In this document: positions 1 to 12,338 of the stretch, one piece after another
Numbering within the stretch: position 1 is the first letter of the stretch
Layout of the letters: each line of letters opens with the position of its first letter
NCBI GenBank assembly: GCA_007258455.2
Contig: VDFB02193867.1
Location: 524,687,692-524,751,691, forward strand
DNA: 64,000 nucleotides
Direction of reading: 5' to 3'
Source of the DNA: Sequoia sempervirens
Taxonomy: Eukaryota; Streptophyta; Pinopsida; Cupressales; Cupressaceae
Translations under genes and position numbers: made by a program
The notes under the pieces: model-generated
The model's database searches: none
Seen by the model: the letters and a program-made list of their open reading frames with translations, nothing else
What the model was told of the DNA's origin: nothing

Positions 1-490
1 AGGGAAAAAATGGTCTTTCGTCTCGATGGTTCAACGCCTACAAACGGAAAGTCCTTACCAGAACCCTTGTTTTAGAATTGGCCAAATCCTTTATCTATTC
101 TCTTGGCACAACGGTCATTGTGAAGGCATCCACATTCTTGCAGTCTTTAGTAGAGATGATCTGTCTTCCATGGGAGTTTCATGGGCGTTGGAAGCTTGGT
201 CGACCTGAGAATTAAGTGCAATGTAAGGGGGAGCCTGTGTGCCCAAGCTTTTGAATTCATCCACTAAAGATAAGTGTGGTTGGGGTCAAACCTGCATGGA
301 ATCCAAGAGAATATAGTCTATCACAGCCCTAGGGAATGTGCATTGTGCTTGATTGTGCTTGTCAAATTGTTCTCTAAACAAACCTCAAACAAAACTTTAC
401 ACATTGGAAATACTACAGAAATTGTGACTCAGAATACATCATCTGGAACAAACTATCTTTTGACCAAAAACTAGAAAAATCAAACAAACT
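1..490 (+). other. 5' leader or LTR edge of element A; no gene seen
   Basis: No recognisable coding sequence. Two short open frames (26-208, 274-474) have no family features and I do not call them genes. By position this should be the untranslated leader, possibly with the end of the 5' LTR, of the Tat-type retrotransposon whose coding region starts at 859. The 5' LTR itself cannot be delimited because the window starts inside the element. Confidence 0.4.
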
Positions 491-499
491 GGAAACAAA

Positions 500-720
500 C
501 TGTTGCATACAATGTTCGGCACTTTTGCTGCTTTTTGTAGCATTTTCACCAATTTTTCCAGTGCATTGACTCAAAATTTTGGTGCCTCCCAGCCATTCTC
601 TAGCACTTTAACCCTTTTTTGTGGCACATTCACCTGATTCTGTAGCGCTTATAGGCCATTCTATGGCACCTCTAAGCTTTTTTGTAGTACTTCTACCTTT
701 TTGGCGCTTTCGTCCACTGT
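500..720 (+). repeat. degenerate GGCAC-type array upstream of gag
   Basis: About ten imperfect units of roughly 20-25 bp, each with a core like GGCAC, AGCAC, GGTGC or GGCGC followed by a pyrimidine-rich stretch, often preceded by TTTTTGT. It lies about 140 bp before the upstream ORF and 700 bp before gag of element A. A longer array of the same units occurs in reverse orientation at 24727-25145, upstream of the antisense plant-mobile-domain gene of the same element. The function is unknown. Confidence 0.6.
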
Positions 721-858
721 AACTGTGCTTCCATCAAAATATGAGAACAAAGAGCTAAATGTAATTCTCGTCTGTCATTTTGAAACCAGAATTTAAGCAT
801 TCTTCCAATCCAAAGTCATTTTCAGCCTTGACAATAGTCTAAACATGGTTTTTATCCA

Positions 859-1418
859 ATGGCTTCACGAAAAATTAAAATTCAACAACCAAAACCCATA
901 GCTCTTAGTCCAGAAGACCGCCAAAAACATCTTTCCATGCTTTACGACTTTAGGGAAAAATTACTCTTAAATTTTTATAGAAAAGCTTCAAGAAACAATC
1001 GCAACTTGCATTTGTTCTATTATTGGAAAAATCTAGGACTCTTCCAAAGATTCAAACATCTCGTCTAGGAAAGAAAAGTTCATCCCCCTTTTTCACAATT
1101 GAAACCAAAATTTCAAAATATCCTCATGTTTGGAATTGTCCCTTAGAGTCCAAAACTTTATTAAAATTGACTTATCCAAGTGAAACATTTTACCTAAACT
1201 TTGATCAAACATCTAAAAGTTCCCATCATCATCAACACTCAAATTTGATCACCAAGTTGAGTTTCCCCATCAAGGATTTATTATCCTTCATCATTGAAAC
1301 AATACACTTTGTATCAAATTTCATCACCTTCGTTACATCAATAGAATTCATCATTCTATTTGACCTAGGTATTTCCTTGGCACTCTCAAATAACGATCAA
1401 AATTTAGCAAAACCTTAG
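859..1418 (+). pseudogene. upstream ORF of element A (frameshifted)
   Basis: Two overlapping open frames, 859-1068 (69 codons, very basic) and 1023-1418 (131 codons, ending in a hydrophobic Phe/Ile-rich stretch), probably represent one small ORF broken by a frameshift near 1023-1068. It stops 10 bp before the gag start at 1429. No domain is recognised. Ogre and related Tat elements are known to carry an extra ORF of unknown function upstream of gag, and the position fits. It could also be chance open frame in a decayed leader. Confidence 0.4.
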
Positions 1419-1428
1419 AGTCACTTGT

Positions 1429-2127
1429 ATGCCCATTTTAACAAGGTCCCAAAAACAAAAACTTAAGGACAAAGAAAGTGAATCTCTGAAAATTATGGTT
1501 GAACCAGAAGAAAATCCTTTTCATAAGATTTCCCAAAAAGAAACAGATGAGATAATAGAAGAAGATGTCGAACAAGAAAATCAAGACCCCAATTTCCATA
1601 AATTCCTAGAAAAAGTCTTTGAAAAGGATGGGGAGAAATACCTTTTGATGTTAGCCAACCAAGGGGTTATGTTACCTAATGATTTTGATGTCAATAAATT
1701 GAAGAGTATCCCAAAGAAAACTGAAATTGAAATGCCTACCACATATCAAATGACTACCTTGACGAATCAAATGCAAAACCTTCAACAACAACTCCAAGAT
1801 ATGCAATGTGGGACTCCAAAATGATACCTATTGCAAGATATTTGTCCCTAGATCCCTTTGACAAAAGGTTAAACATGATACCATTTCCCTCTAATTGTGA
1901 CTTACCAAAATACAACAAATGCAATGGGAAGTTTGATCCAAAAGACCATGTGCAAGAGTTTTGAACCATGAGTCTTGAATTCGCTCATGAGGACACATAT
2001 TTAATAAGATTATTTCCTCGTAGTCTAGGGGGAAATTGCATGGAATGGTTCTCAAAGTTACAAGCAGGCATAAAATCCTTCAAAGAACTAGTTAACAAAT
2101 TCATTACACAATATTCCTACGACATTG
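1429..2127 (+). pseudogene. gag: Tat-type gag of element A, N-terminal part
   Basis: Structural capsid gene of a Ty3/Gypsy retrotransposon, split by the insertion of element B. The first 131 codons (1429-1824) are highly charged and end in a Gln-rich stretch (QMQNLQQQLQ). After a frameshift near 1820 the frame continues with typical retrotransposon gag features (DPFDKRLN, a GKFDPKDHVQ block, LFPRSLGG, MEWFSKL, a KFITQYSYD end), including an in-frame stop near 1962. Joining 2127 to 12339 across one copy of the CATTG duplication keeps the frame, so B clearly interrupted this gene. It is no longer functional. Confidence 0.85.
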
Positions 2128-3126
2128 TGTAGACACACAAAATTGCAAAATTGGCAAAATGCATTCAATTAGGTCATATTCATCCATTCAGAAAATAAAT
2201 CAAGTTTATTTATCAATCTCCTAAAGTCATCAATTTAAATTAAATAAATCAACTTGATCCTAACATCACCCTCCTTGATTAAATAAATCAATCCTTTATT
2301 TAATTAAGTTTAAAATCACCTTTCAACCCTTTTTTATTTAAATAAATCAAAATATTCAAGTCAAAGGTGTCAAAGAATCTAATCATCATTAAGTTAATCT
2401 AACCCTGATTAACCTAATCTAACTGCCCATCACATCCTCTAGCTTTTCCCACTTGCACCAATAAATCATTTTAATTCATTTATAAATTTACCATTTTCCG
2501 TCAACATGGCATCTTTGAGGAATATTCTCTCAAGTTTGAATTCAAAAACAAGTGGGCATGTACACCCAATAAAGAATTTATGAGCTCTTACATGTCCCCT
2601 TGCACAAGTCAAACTCATCATTTATTTCACAAATTCAAATTTGAATCTCCCCCTCTTTGGCACATTGGCCAAAACTTGCTCATTCCTCAACCTATCACAA
2701 TATGACAAGTGGATTCATCTCATTGGCCAAATCTTTATCCCACATTGTTCTCTCATAAGCATTCTTTCAACTTGAGAATCTTTAAATAGAGGATTCATTC
2801 TCCACAACTGGATCCACAAAGCTTATGCAAAGTCACTCTCTTCAATTGAGAATTGATTTTTTCCATCCACTCCATCTCAAGGCATTTTATCATTTAGCTT
2901 ATCTTAGCAAGGATTGGGAAAGGGCTTCTTTCCATAGAAGCACCAAACCAATATGAGATATTATTTACTTCATGTTTTGCTGTATGCTTTCAACTAGTTT
3001 ATCTAATCTTTTGTTGTTTTGATTGAATCATGAAGCATGTTGATTATTTCATATGGATGTGAATATTTGCTTTGTTGCTAATGATGTATGTTTAAATTTT
3101 AGCCATTTTTAGATTTAGCATCCACA
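2128..3126 (+). repeat. 5' LTR of element B
   Basis: About 999 bp, TG...CA ends, matching 11332-12333 along its whole length. A TATA-like CTTTAAATAGAGG at about 2780 is present in both copies and is the likely core promoter. A roughly 10-bp insertion near 2145 (repeated GCAAAATTG) distinguishes it from the 3' copy. Confidence 0.93.
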
Positions 3127-3129
3127 TAA

Positions 3130-3147
3130 TGGCGCTACTCTTGTCTA
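3130..3147 (+). other. primer-binding site of element B
   Basis: TGGCGCTACTC starts 3 bp after the 5' LTR. The TGGCGC start resembles the tRNA-Asp-type primer site of Tat/Athila elements, where it continues differently. The match to any specific tRNA is therefore only partial. Confidence 0.5.
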
Positions 3148-5406
3148 CTGTCAAACACTACTCAAATCATCATCATAGTTGTTTTCTTTTCTTTATTCCT
3201 GAGTTGGTCTTTAATGCAAGATTTGGTCTGTTGTAAATTAAAAGTTTTGAAATCCATTTTTTTCTTTTATAAAAGCAAGTGTAAATTAAAAGTGTCTTGG
3301 AATTTTATGATTGATTCAAGTTTATCCTAAGGTCATATATAAATTAAAAGTGTATTGACATTTATCATTGAATCAATGATAAATGTCAATTCAATTTTAT
3401 TTTACTCCTCTCTTTAAAGGGATTCCTACAATGGTTGATAAATCTTGTACATGTTTTTATCATTTTGCAACACATGCATAACTCATATCTGTGATGTTTA
3501 TAGGTATAAATGAAAGAGAAAGAAAAGAAAAAGGAAAACAATGAAGGAGAACAAAGGAAAAGGTGAAATCGAAATTGAATCTATAGTTGGATTTGAGCAA
3601 AAATGAATGCAAGATTGGAGTTAAAGACTTAAGCATCAAACTTGAAACCCAAAAGCATTTTTAAATGCTTTGAGCTTCTGTCGCATACCTTAATTTTCTA
3701 TTTTAAGATAACTCATCTTTGGTTTTGGGCTTTAAAACGAACATTTCAAAAAGCTTGGAGGTTTTGTCGCATGCCTTAATTTTCTATTTTAGGCTAACTC
3801 ATATTTCGTTTTGGTGCTTAAAACGAATTCATCATTGTTTTGAGGCTTAAAATTAACATGTGTTTTTCATGTTTTGTAATCTCTTATTCAAAGTAATCTC
3901 ATCTAAAAAGGCGTATGCACTTCTCTTGCGCTTCACCGCGACCTTGAGAATCAAAAGCCTTTTTTGATGACATTAAGTTGCATAAAATATTGCTTCCACA
4001 TTTTCAATTTGGGAACTAAAATTGAACAAAACACTTTGCAAGTATGAGTAAACTTATTGCATGTGTTCTCCCTTTGTTTCTAAATGAAGGTTGATCAAAC
4101 TATGAATATGTTTACTTGCTTTTGTCTATCTTAGAGGTCTGCCTTGGGGAAAAAGTACTCACCCAAGGGAATGACTCAACCAATAACTCTAAAGCCAAGA
4201 GTATTTCCAACTAAGATATAAATGTGGGTATTGGAGTAAACGCCAATATCACATTGATTCTGATGAGATGGATTCAAAGGGGACTCTCGCATGGGTCAAT
4301 CTCCACGAATGGAAAGTTTGAAATAAAACCCTTGTTTGTAGTGGCCTATTAACTCATTCACCGAGTTTATCAAAGTGGTGCATTGGAACTTAGATTCCAA
4401 GAAGTTACTTTCCATGTCCGATCTTGGTTAAAGTATAGAGGTTAATACTTCATTCTTAACATACCTTTATACTCCTTCCTTGGTTGCATGTAAAATCATC
4501 TCTTCTACTATGAAGGGCATGAGGCAAGCCCACCAAGAAAAAATGTACCAATTGAGCTAGGATGTTATATTGCTTGTGAGTCAGTTTGAAAACATAGTGC
4601 TTGTATCCAAAACATCAAAACCAACATTCAACGAATCATCAAATTGAAAACCCTTTAGAGAGAAATATCCTTGAAAAAATCACATGTTATTGCTTGCCCT
4701 TGGGATTCATATCCTTAGAGGCTTCTAAGCATTTGGATTTCATCTCAATTTTCTCTTACTAAGGTCAACAATAGGTAACTCTTGCCTCAAATTTCCTTGG
4801 TTTCTGCATAATACACTTTGCAGGATAAGGGGAAAGTTGAGACATTAGACATCTAGATTCAAAATATAATCAAGAGCGTGTTTTTGGTAAAAAGAATCCA
4901 TTAATAAAAGATTAAATCAATTGGACCCCACACATATGTGCTTGGCATCTTTTGGTCATATGGTTTTCATGCAAACATTGATCTTTTGATTTTGAATTAC
5001 TTTTAGAGAAAGGCATGTTCTTCACTATCTTGGTCTCGTAAACAAGTCCTTCTTAGGTTCATTTAGGATCAAGTCAAACACTTCATCCATCCCAAACATC
5101 TATCAAAGCCCATCTCACCAGACAACTTTAGAGCTTTGGAAACATCATTCTAGACTTGGGTAGATCATCAAAATCAAAATCACCTTGTTTAGTTAGGAGT
5201 ATGGGAATGCATCCTTTCTCATACCTCTAGTTAAATTAGCACCCCTTTGAACAAATTCATCCTAAGATAACATCTAACATCTTAGGTTTTACAAGTTCAT
5301 TATCCAATCAAACCAATCAAAATCAAACCCTAAGTCTAGCATTGATCCAAAGTCCCTAAACGTTCAATACTCATATCATTTCCCCTTTTCATCCTTCATC
5401 TCGTCA
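3148..5406 (+). other. 5' internal region of element B; no gene recognised
   Basis: Some 2.3 kb of AT-rich sequence without a long open frame. The stretch TTTTGTCGCATRCCTTAATTTTCTATTTTA occurs twice as variants (about 3680 and 3760, R marking the variable base), and related TTCGTTTTGG segments surround them, which indicates a short local duplication. I see no gag N-terminus comparable to that of A, so it has either decayed or was never there. Confidence 0.5.
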
Positions 5407-8400
5407 TTGGTCCTAAGAACCTTAGAGGTCACTTTTACAACAAGGTCAAAACACAAGAGGAACATGGAATATAAACTTGATCCATACATCATGAGTAATC
5501 CAAATCAACTAAGCTATCAAAGCCTTACAACGCCAATTGATTATCAACACTCACATCTATACAAACCATACATGGGATCATTACCTTCAAAAAATGTCAA
5601 TGGTACAACAAATGTGAGTATGCCCAGTTAAAATATTGGAACACCTTTTCCGATGGTAGATCTAAATCCAAACCTACAAGTCTGTCAACTGAACAATCAA
5701 TGCATGAGCCTTCAAACAAACATCATCCCATCAAATCTCTACATGCCAAATGAGAATGTACCAAGTACAACTTTACCAAACATGAATGTTTTGACTCCAA
5801 ACTTGGTAAAATTTAGGATAAATATGTTCGCAAATCATATGAATACTGTTCAAAGTCGAAATAAGATGTTAACAAGTCAAGGTAACACCATGCAAAATCA
5901 AAGTTACCTAAATCAAGGCAATGTTCAATTTCAGCCTATCATGCCAAATCTAAACATCATCCCAAGTCCGAACATTGTCCAAAATCAATTTTTCGATGAT
6001 CCCATTCGAACACCACAAGTGTACATCCCAAATCTACTTGGACAAAATCCAAATCAAGGGAATCAAATTCAAAATTAGGATCAAATTTCGCTAGAGAAAC
6101 TTGCTTCACATGCCAAACTAATTGAATTATTGAGCCAGGAGATATCTTCACTCTGAAAGCAATACACCCATCCATTGGTTAATCCATGTCATCAAAGCAG
6201 TGAGTTGTGTCCACAACAGCGTCAAGAACAATATTTCCAATGTCAAGAAGATGGACATCAAGATCAACCCCATCTTGAAGATCAATCGCCACATCTCAAA
6301 GATCAATCACCACATCTACAAAATCAATCACAACAAGGTCAATTCAAGACAAAAATCTCACAAGGTAACAAGTAAAAATACACACCACTTAGGAGACCAA
6401 TCGAATCAGTCCTACAACAGTTGGTACAAGAAAATCTCATCAAAATCCCCATTTATGTGAACTATCAAGAACCAGACATCAAACCACTAGGGTATAATGA
6501 GAAGCACCTTTGTCATTATCATAGAATAAAGGGACTGAACATCAGATTGTGTTCAACTCAAAAAACTCATCCAAGACTTGATTGATCATAAGATGACCAC
6601 TATTGGGTACAATGATAGCATTGGCAATCTCTCCACCACAACTGTTGAGAACAAGGAGCAAGATCAATCCATCACTGAGCACCTTGAAGTTGTGTCTACT
6701 TCATCCGAAGATCAAATCAACATACATCAAAAGTCCCTTTTCAATCATGATTAAAATCTACCAACCAACAATGATCCAATTCAAGAAATGTCAACATCAT
6801 TTGACCCTATGGTTGAAGACATTGGAAATCCCTCCATCACAATTGTTGAAAACAGTGATCAAGATCTCTCCATCGATGAGCACCTTGAAGATGTTTCCAC
6901 CCCATCAGATGATCAACTCACAATACATCAAGAGCCACTTTTTAGTGATCTCTTTCAAGGAGTGTTAGAATTATTTCATCCCATTGAAATAATTTACAAC
7001 CCATCGACCAATGATCATGTCGAAAATTTCCCTACATCGCCTTATGAGTTAGAGGACATATCTCAAGAATTTATCCCAAATCATGATCAAAATCTTTCAC
7101 CAAGCTCTAGCAATGGTTCTTTCCAAAATTTGTTGACACCCTTTGACCTCATAGTTATAGATGTTGAAAGAATCCTCAACTCAACACTTGATCTAAATCC
7201 ACTCAAAGATCAAGAGGATATTGAGTCACTTCCCATTCATAATGACGAAATCCAAGAACCCTTTGTAAGCAATCCATCCTTTGAAATTGACCCATGTCAA
7301 GAACTTGATCCAAAGCATGTCGAAAGCAACTCCGAAAACATTCAAAATCAAGAATTTTTATCTCCAAGATACTACAATGATATAATGAGCACTCTCCTAT
7401 CTATGCAAGATGCACATACTCCTTCATCTACCCATGAGATTCTTTCTATGGATGGACACGTAGATGATCTTCATTCAGAACATGATTCCTTTACTCCTGA
7501 TATTATTACACAAAAAGAGTAGGGTATTGATTCCTATAGTCAAACAGAGTTGTCAACATCATGATTAGATATATCCAAAATCCAGATTGAAGACATCATG
7601 TATGAAGACATCCAACATTATCCACTCAAGGAAGCTAGTCAGACGAAACAAGATATTTTAGAGTTAGCAGAGCAGCAAATTGAACTAACGTCATCTACAA
7701 TGGCTATCTATCAGAGAACGCTTATTAAACAAGACATCTCAGAATAGGAAGAATCAAAGAACAAAGGTACCACTACCACCATATTGGGGGAAATTATGTC
7801 TCAAGAAAACATCAACATAGAGAGCATGAAGAGTCCTTATGATGAAACTAGTGTCAATACTGCAACCAGCCATGTCATGAATCTTCATCCACCCATCACC
7901 CCATCCATGAATTGGGACCAACATCAAAGGAAATATTTGAATCAAAGTACGAAGAAAGTTATCAAAACAAGAGAAGCTAAGAAGCATAATGGACAAATCA
8001 AATACACATGGATACCAAAGAATACAAAGAAAGATTATCCCTATCAAACTCCATCAGTCAAAGAAACTATGGGGAAAAATAAAAAAGGGAAAAGTATCCA
8101 TCAAAGATGTCCACAAAATAAAAAGTAGGCTTTTCAAGTGACATACAAAGTGTATCAAGCAGTTGGTCCTAATTCCACGCACACTTCCATATCCACCCAT
8201 CATTGCTCATCTTCCCAAGTTTGGAGAGTCAAAGGTGCCAAACTGTCAACCAATTCATCTTTTATCCTTAAACACACTCCATCCATTCCCCCACACATGA
8301 TATCCAATTCTCACATTGACCATGTGTTGGCAACGACCCTTCATCATAACAATTTAGAAGGCACTCTATCACAATGTGTGCACAAAGACAAAGTTAACTC

Positions 8401-8536
8401 TAGTATCGATAAAGCAGATCAAGAATCCCAAAAGTTGCATTCAAGTGCACATATCTTAGCAAAGAAACTTCTTCAAGCAGGCTATCAATGTCACATCATG
8501 ACAGGGGCATCTACATCAGCAACACCTTGTGATTAG
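5407..8536 (+). pseudogene. gag-like ORF of element B with long acidic extension
   Basis: Open frame 1 runs 5407-6545 with a few stops. It is rich in Asn, Gln and Pro (residues around 5653-6078), then Gln/His repeats (6230-6360), then a conserved Gag segment: YTPLRRPIESVLQQL, a CHYHRIKGL block, and after a frameshift near 6545 CVQLKKLIQDLI. This matches the Gag end of element A at 12890-13100 (FTPLGQS, CEFHR, CMQLKHKIQDLI), a Cys-x-x-His...Cys zinc-binding pattern. Frame 2 then continues to 8536 with stops near 6750, 7520, 7745 and 8126 as an acidic Ser/Asp/Glu-rich tail of roughly 600 codons that I do not recognise. No DSG/DTG protease motif or reverse transcriptase follows. I infer that B encodes only Gag plus an unknown extension. 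Confidence 0.65.
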
Positions 8537-11319
8537 GCATGAGCTTAAAATCTTTTAAAAAAATAAAAAAAAAGCAAAAAAGCAAAAAATCCAAATAAAT
8601 CAGAAAAAGGATTGAAAATAGTAAAGAGAAAAAATCGTCCTCTAGTGAAAACCGCATGAGCGACGCTTTGGGCAAGACCATAAAAAAAACCTGGAAAACA
8701 AGCGTCATGAATAGAACTGAGCATCTACATGTGCCAGTTCAGATGAAAGCATCTCATCCCATCTGTAATAAATCGAGCATTCCATCTCAACCATAATAAA
8801 TCCATTTCATCCATGAACCAATTATCCAATCCATATTTATCCATCTGCATCCATCATCCAAGTTATCTTGATCTTGATGAAAGTTTGAGGCACATTTTAC
8901 ACTTGCTTATGGTAAACATCTTGACATGGGTCATTTTCACTAATCATATTCTATCTAACGTTATCTAAGCTATGCAACATTTTTTGATCCATGAAGCATT
9001 ATCCAATGAGAATTCATTCGTTATCTAAACACCTTATCTTATCGCAAGATAATCCTTGGAATCCTTTGAGTTCTTACCATATCCATCCATCCATACACCT
9101 ATCCAAGCATCCACCCATGGTATTCCATACATTGCAAGACATTAGGGGCAGATATGTACATCTTGCTTTGGGAATAAATCTTGATCTATAACCTCCAACT
9201 TATGTGGCAATCCAAACATTGGAAAACATGAAATAAAATTGGTCCACCATTTGTGAGCCAAAATCCAAATCACTAGCCCATGGCATATTTTGACGAGAAG
9301 ACATTGCTTATCAATCTTCATCATTCATCGAACATCAATCCAAACAATCAATATCAGTCACATCTAACGCATCTTTCAATGTCACATCAAATCATCCAAA
9401 ACATCTTTTGTTCCAAACCAAGCTTCAACAATCCTGATCAATCGAATCCAATCAATCCATAATATTGGGATATCCTTCCCGATCATTATGTTGATTAACA
9501 CTATCCTTGCATTGTTGTGCATGCTCAACAATGTTATGTCATCAATCTTGATCAATTAAATCCTTGCATTATTGTGTATCCTCAACAATGTTGTCATCAT
9601 CAATCCATCGATCCAATCAATCAACCTTAGCTTGGTCTTCAGCAATATCCTAGAATAGAGAACTAGTAGCATCAGACATATCCATATCCAAATCGTCAAA
9701 ATCGTGCGAAAAATCCAAAAAAATCCAAAACTTATCAAAATCCAAAAACACTTAAAAAATCAGAAAAATGTCAAAAACATGGAAATCCAAACTACGTCAT
9801 ATCTAAGCTTAAACATAGGCAAGGCTCATCTTGGATCAGACCTTGAGACATCAAAATCTAAAAAACATTCGAAAAAACATCAAAAGCCAAAAACATTCAA
9901 AAAAACATCAAAATCCAAAAACATTTGAAAAATCCAAAAACCCAAAAACAGCCTCAAAACATTCCAAAAACATCAAAAACATCCAAATATTTGAAAAAAT
10001 CCATCCATCCCATTTCGCTATCACCCGCAATAATCAATCATCCATAATAAATCATCGTCGCCTTCATCCTTTGGCAAAACAAATAGAAACAACCACAACA
10101 ATCAGCAAAAGCAAGCTTCAATTGTAAAATCAAAAGCAAACAACAAACTATTAAACACAAAATCAAACTCTTGATCATTTTCAAACATGTCAATCAACCT
10201 TATATCAATAGCCTATCAATCAACTTATCAACCCATCATCATCCTATACAATGCATGTCCTAGGATATATCGTTCCGACAATGGGCATCTTTTTTGGATA
10301 TCACTTGGATTCTTATCCTATCAAAACACACCCCTTTGGCTCAAGGTATGAAGAACATTGGCTTGTTTGTGTACTTGATCTTTTCTTTTGATTTATCTTA
10401 TCGCACTCATTCCAAGGACCTCTCGATGATATCTAAACAAAGGATTTAGAGAGATAGGAATGGGGCAACGATCATTATCCTTTTGTTTGTTGTGCTTGTT
10501 GGACATTCTTGTAATATAACTTGGTGAATACTTGCTTTGTTAGGTACGTCCTAGCAAGGTTTTCGTATGTCAAATGTGAACAAGAATACTCCTATTTGTT
10601 TGTCGAGTCAAATTCCATCGCACTAGGTACAACGCCATCCTGGTTCTTTATACCTTGATGCATCATATCTACATGTGTTATCAAACATAAGGTAAGTAGC
10701 CCTTTTAAAATCCCAATCCTTGATAAAATCATCATCATTTCTCATCATCATCTCTCATAAATTTGGCTTGTTGGATCCTCTTGTCATCATCTAATGTCTT
10801 CTTTTCCGCACTAACATCACGTCATGAATAGTTAATCATCATCACCAGTGCATCCATCTTGCATCCACAAACCGTCAGCATGCCACATATCATTCATAAC
10901 ATATATAATAGGAAACACCGATCATTTCACATGCATTGCATAATCATCATCATAATATAGATCTATTAGTCTAAGCATCTCATAAAATCATACATTTGCA
11001 TAATCATAGCATATCACATCATGAATCCATCTCATCCATCATCACATCATATCATCATTTAAGTTGTTTAAGATAATATAGATTTGTTATTCTAAGCATC
11101 TTAAAAACATCTCATTTGCATCATCATCCATAACCATCCATCTTGAACCTCTTTATCATGAGATTGACCCTCAAATCGAATCTCTTCACTCGATCTCCTG
11201 AGGGGGCAATGTACCAGTGTATTTCTTTCTGCTAGGGCATCCGAAAAATCATAAATTTTTTGAATTTTGATCGCGGCAAGTTTATTCTTTGAACCAATGA
11301 AACAAGTACATTGCTTCAA
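8537..11319 (+). other. 3' non-coding region of element B
   Basis: It contains long A-rich runs of AAAAATCCAAAAA type (8546-8700, 9700-9990) and ATCATC-rich low-complexity sequence (10740-11110). The segment ACATAGGCAAGGCT...GATCAGACC near 9815 matches the 3' region of element A near 21410, and GTGAAAAC segments near A-rich DNA occur in both (8645, 20730). B and A thus share their 3' ends. No genes are seen; small reading frames here are composition artefacts. Confidence 0.6.
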
Positions 11320-11331
11320 AGAGGGGAAAAA
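11320..11331 (+). other. polypurine tract of element B
   Basis: AGAGGGGAAAAA lies directly before the 3' LTR. The same CTTCAAAGAGGGGAAAAA occurs before the 3' LTR of element A at 25710-25727, which is strong evidence that the two elements are related. Confidence 0.85.
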
Positions 11332-12333
11332 TGTAGACACACAAAATTGGCATAATGCATTCAATTAGGTCATATTCATCCATTCAGCAAATAAATCAAG
11401 TTTATTTATCAATATCCTAAAGTCATCAGTTTAAATTAAATAAATCAACTTGATCCTAACATCACCCTCCTTGATTAAATAAATCAATCTTTTATTTAAT
11501 TAAGTTTGAAATCACCTTTCATCCTTTTTTGATTTAAATAAATCAAAATATTCAAGTCAAAGGGGTCAAAGAATCTAATCATCATTAAGTTAATCTAACC
11601 GTGATTAACCTAATATAACTACCCATCACATCCTCTAGCTTTTCCCACTTGCACCAATAAATCATTTTAATTCATTTATAAATTTAGCATTTTCCATCAA
11701 CATGCATCTTTGAGGAATATTCCCTGAAGTTTGAATTCAAAAATAAGTGGACATGTACACCCAACAAAGCATTTATGAGCTCTTACATGGCTCTTACATG
11801 TCCCCTTGCACAGGTCAAACTCAACATTTATTTCACAAATTCAAATTTGAATCTCCCCCTCTTTGGCACATTGGCCAAAACTTGCTCATTCCTCAACCTA
11901 TCACATTATGACAAGTGGATTCATCTCATTGGCCAAATCTTTATCCCACATTGCTCTCTCATAAGCATTCTTTCAACTTGAGAATCTTTAAATAGAGGCT
12001 TCATTCTCCACAACTGGATCCACAAAGCTTATGCAAAGTCACTCTCTTCAATTGAGAACTAATTTTGTCCATCCACTCCATCTCAAGGCATTTTATCATT
12101 TAGCTTATCTTAGCAAGGATTGTGAAAGGGCTTCTTTCCATAGAGGCACCAATCCAATATGAAATATTATTTACTTCATGCTTTTTTGTATGCTTTCAAC
12201 TAGTTTATCTAATCTTTTGTTTTTTTGATTGCATCATGAAGCATGTTGATTTATTTCATATGGATGTGAATATTTGCTTTGTTGCTAATGATGTATGTTT
12301 AAATTTTAGCCATTTGCAGATTTAGCATCCACA
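11332..12333 (+). repeat. 3' LTR of element B
   Basis: About 1002 bp, homologous to 2128-3126, and followed by the CATTG duplication. The TATA-like CTTTAAATAGAGG is kept near 11985. A small local duplication (TCTTACATGGCTCTTACATG) near 11780 is absent from the 5' LTR. Confidence 0.93.
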
Positions 12334-12338
12334 CATTG

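Larger units (their letters stand above)
2128..12333 (+). mobile_element. element B: nested gag-only LTR retrotransposon
   Basis: A complete LTR element of 10.2 kb. The LTRs are 2128-3126 and 11332-12333, beginning TGTAGACAC and ending GCATCCACA, and the element is flanked by the 5-bp duplication CATTG (2123-2127 and 12334-12338). A polypurine tract lies just before the 3' LTR and a TGGCGC primer-binding site 3 bp after the 5' LTR. Inside is a decayed gag-like ORF, but no protease, reverse transcriptase or integrase motif in any frame, so it must have moved with enzymes from another element. The LTRs differ by a few percent plus small indels by eye, so it is old but younger than host element A. 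Its LTR start and polypurine tract closely resemble those of A. Confidence 0.92.
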
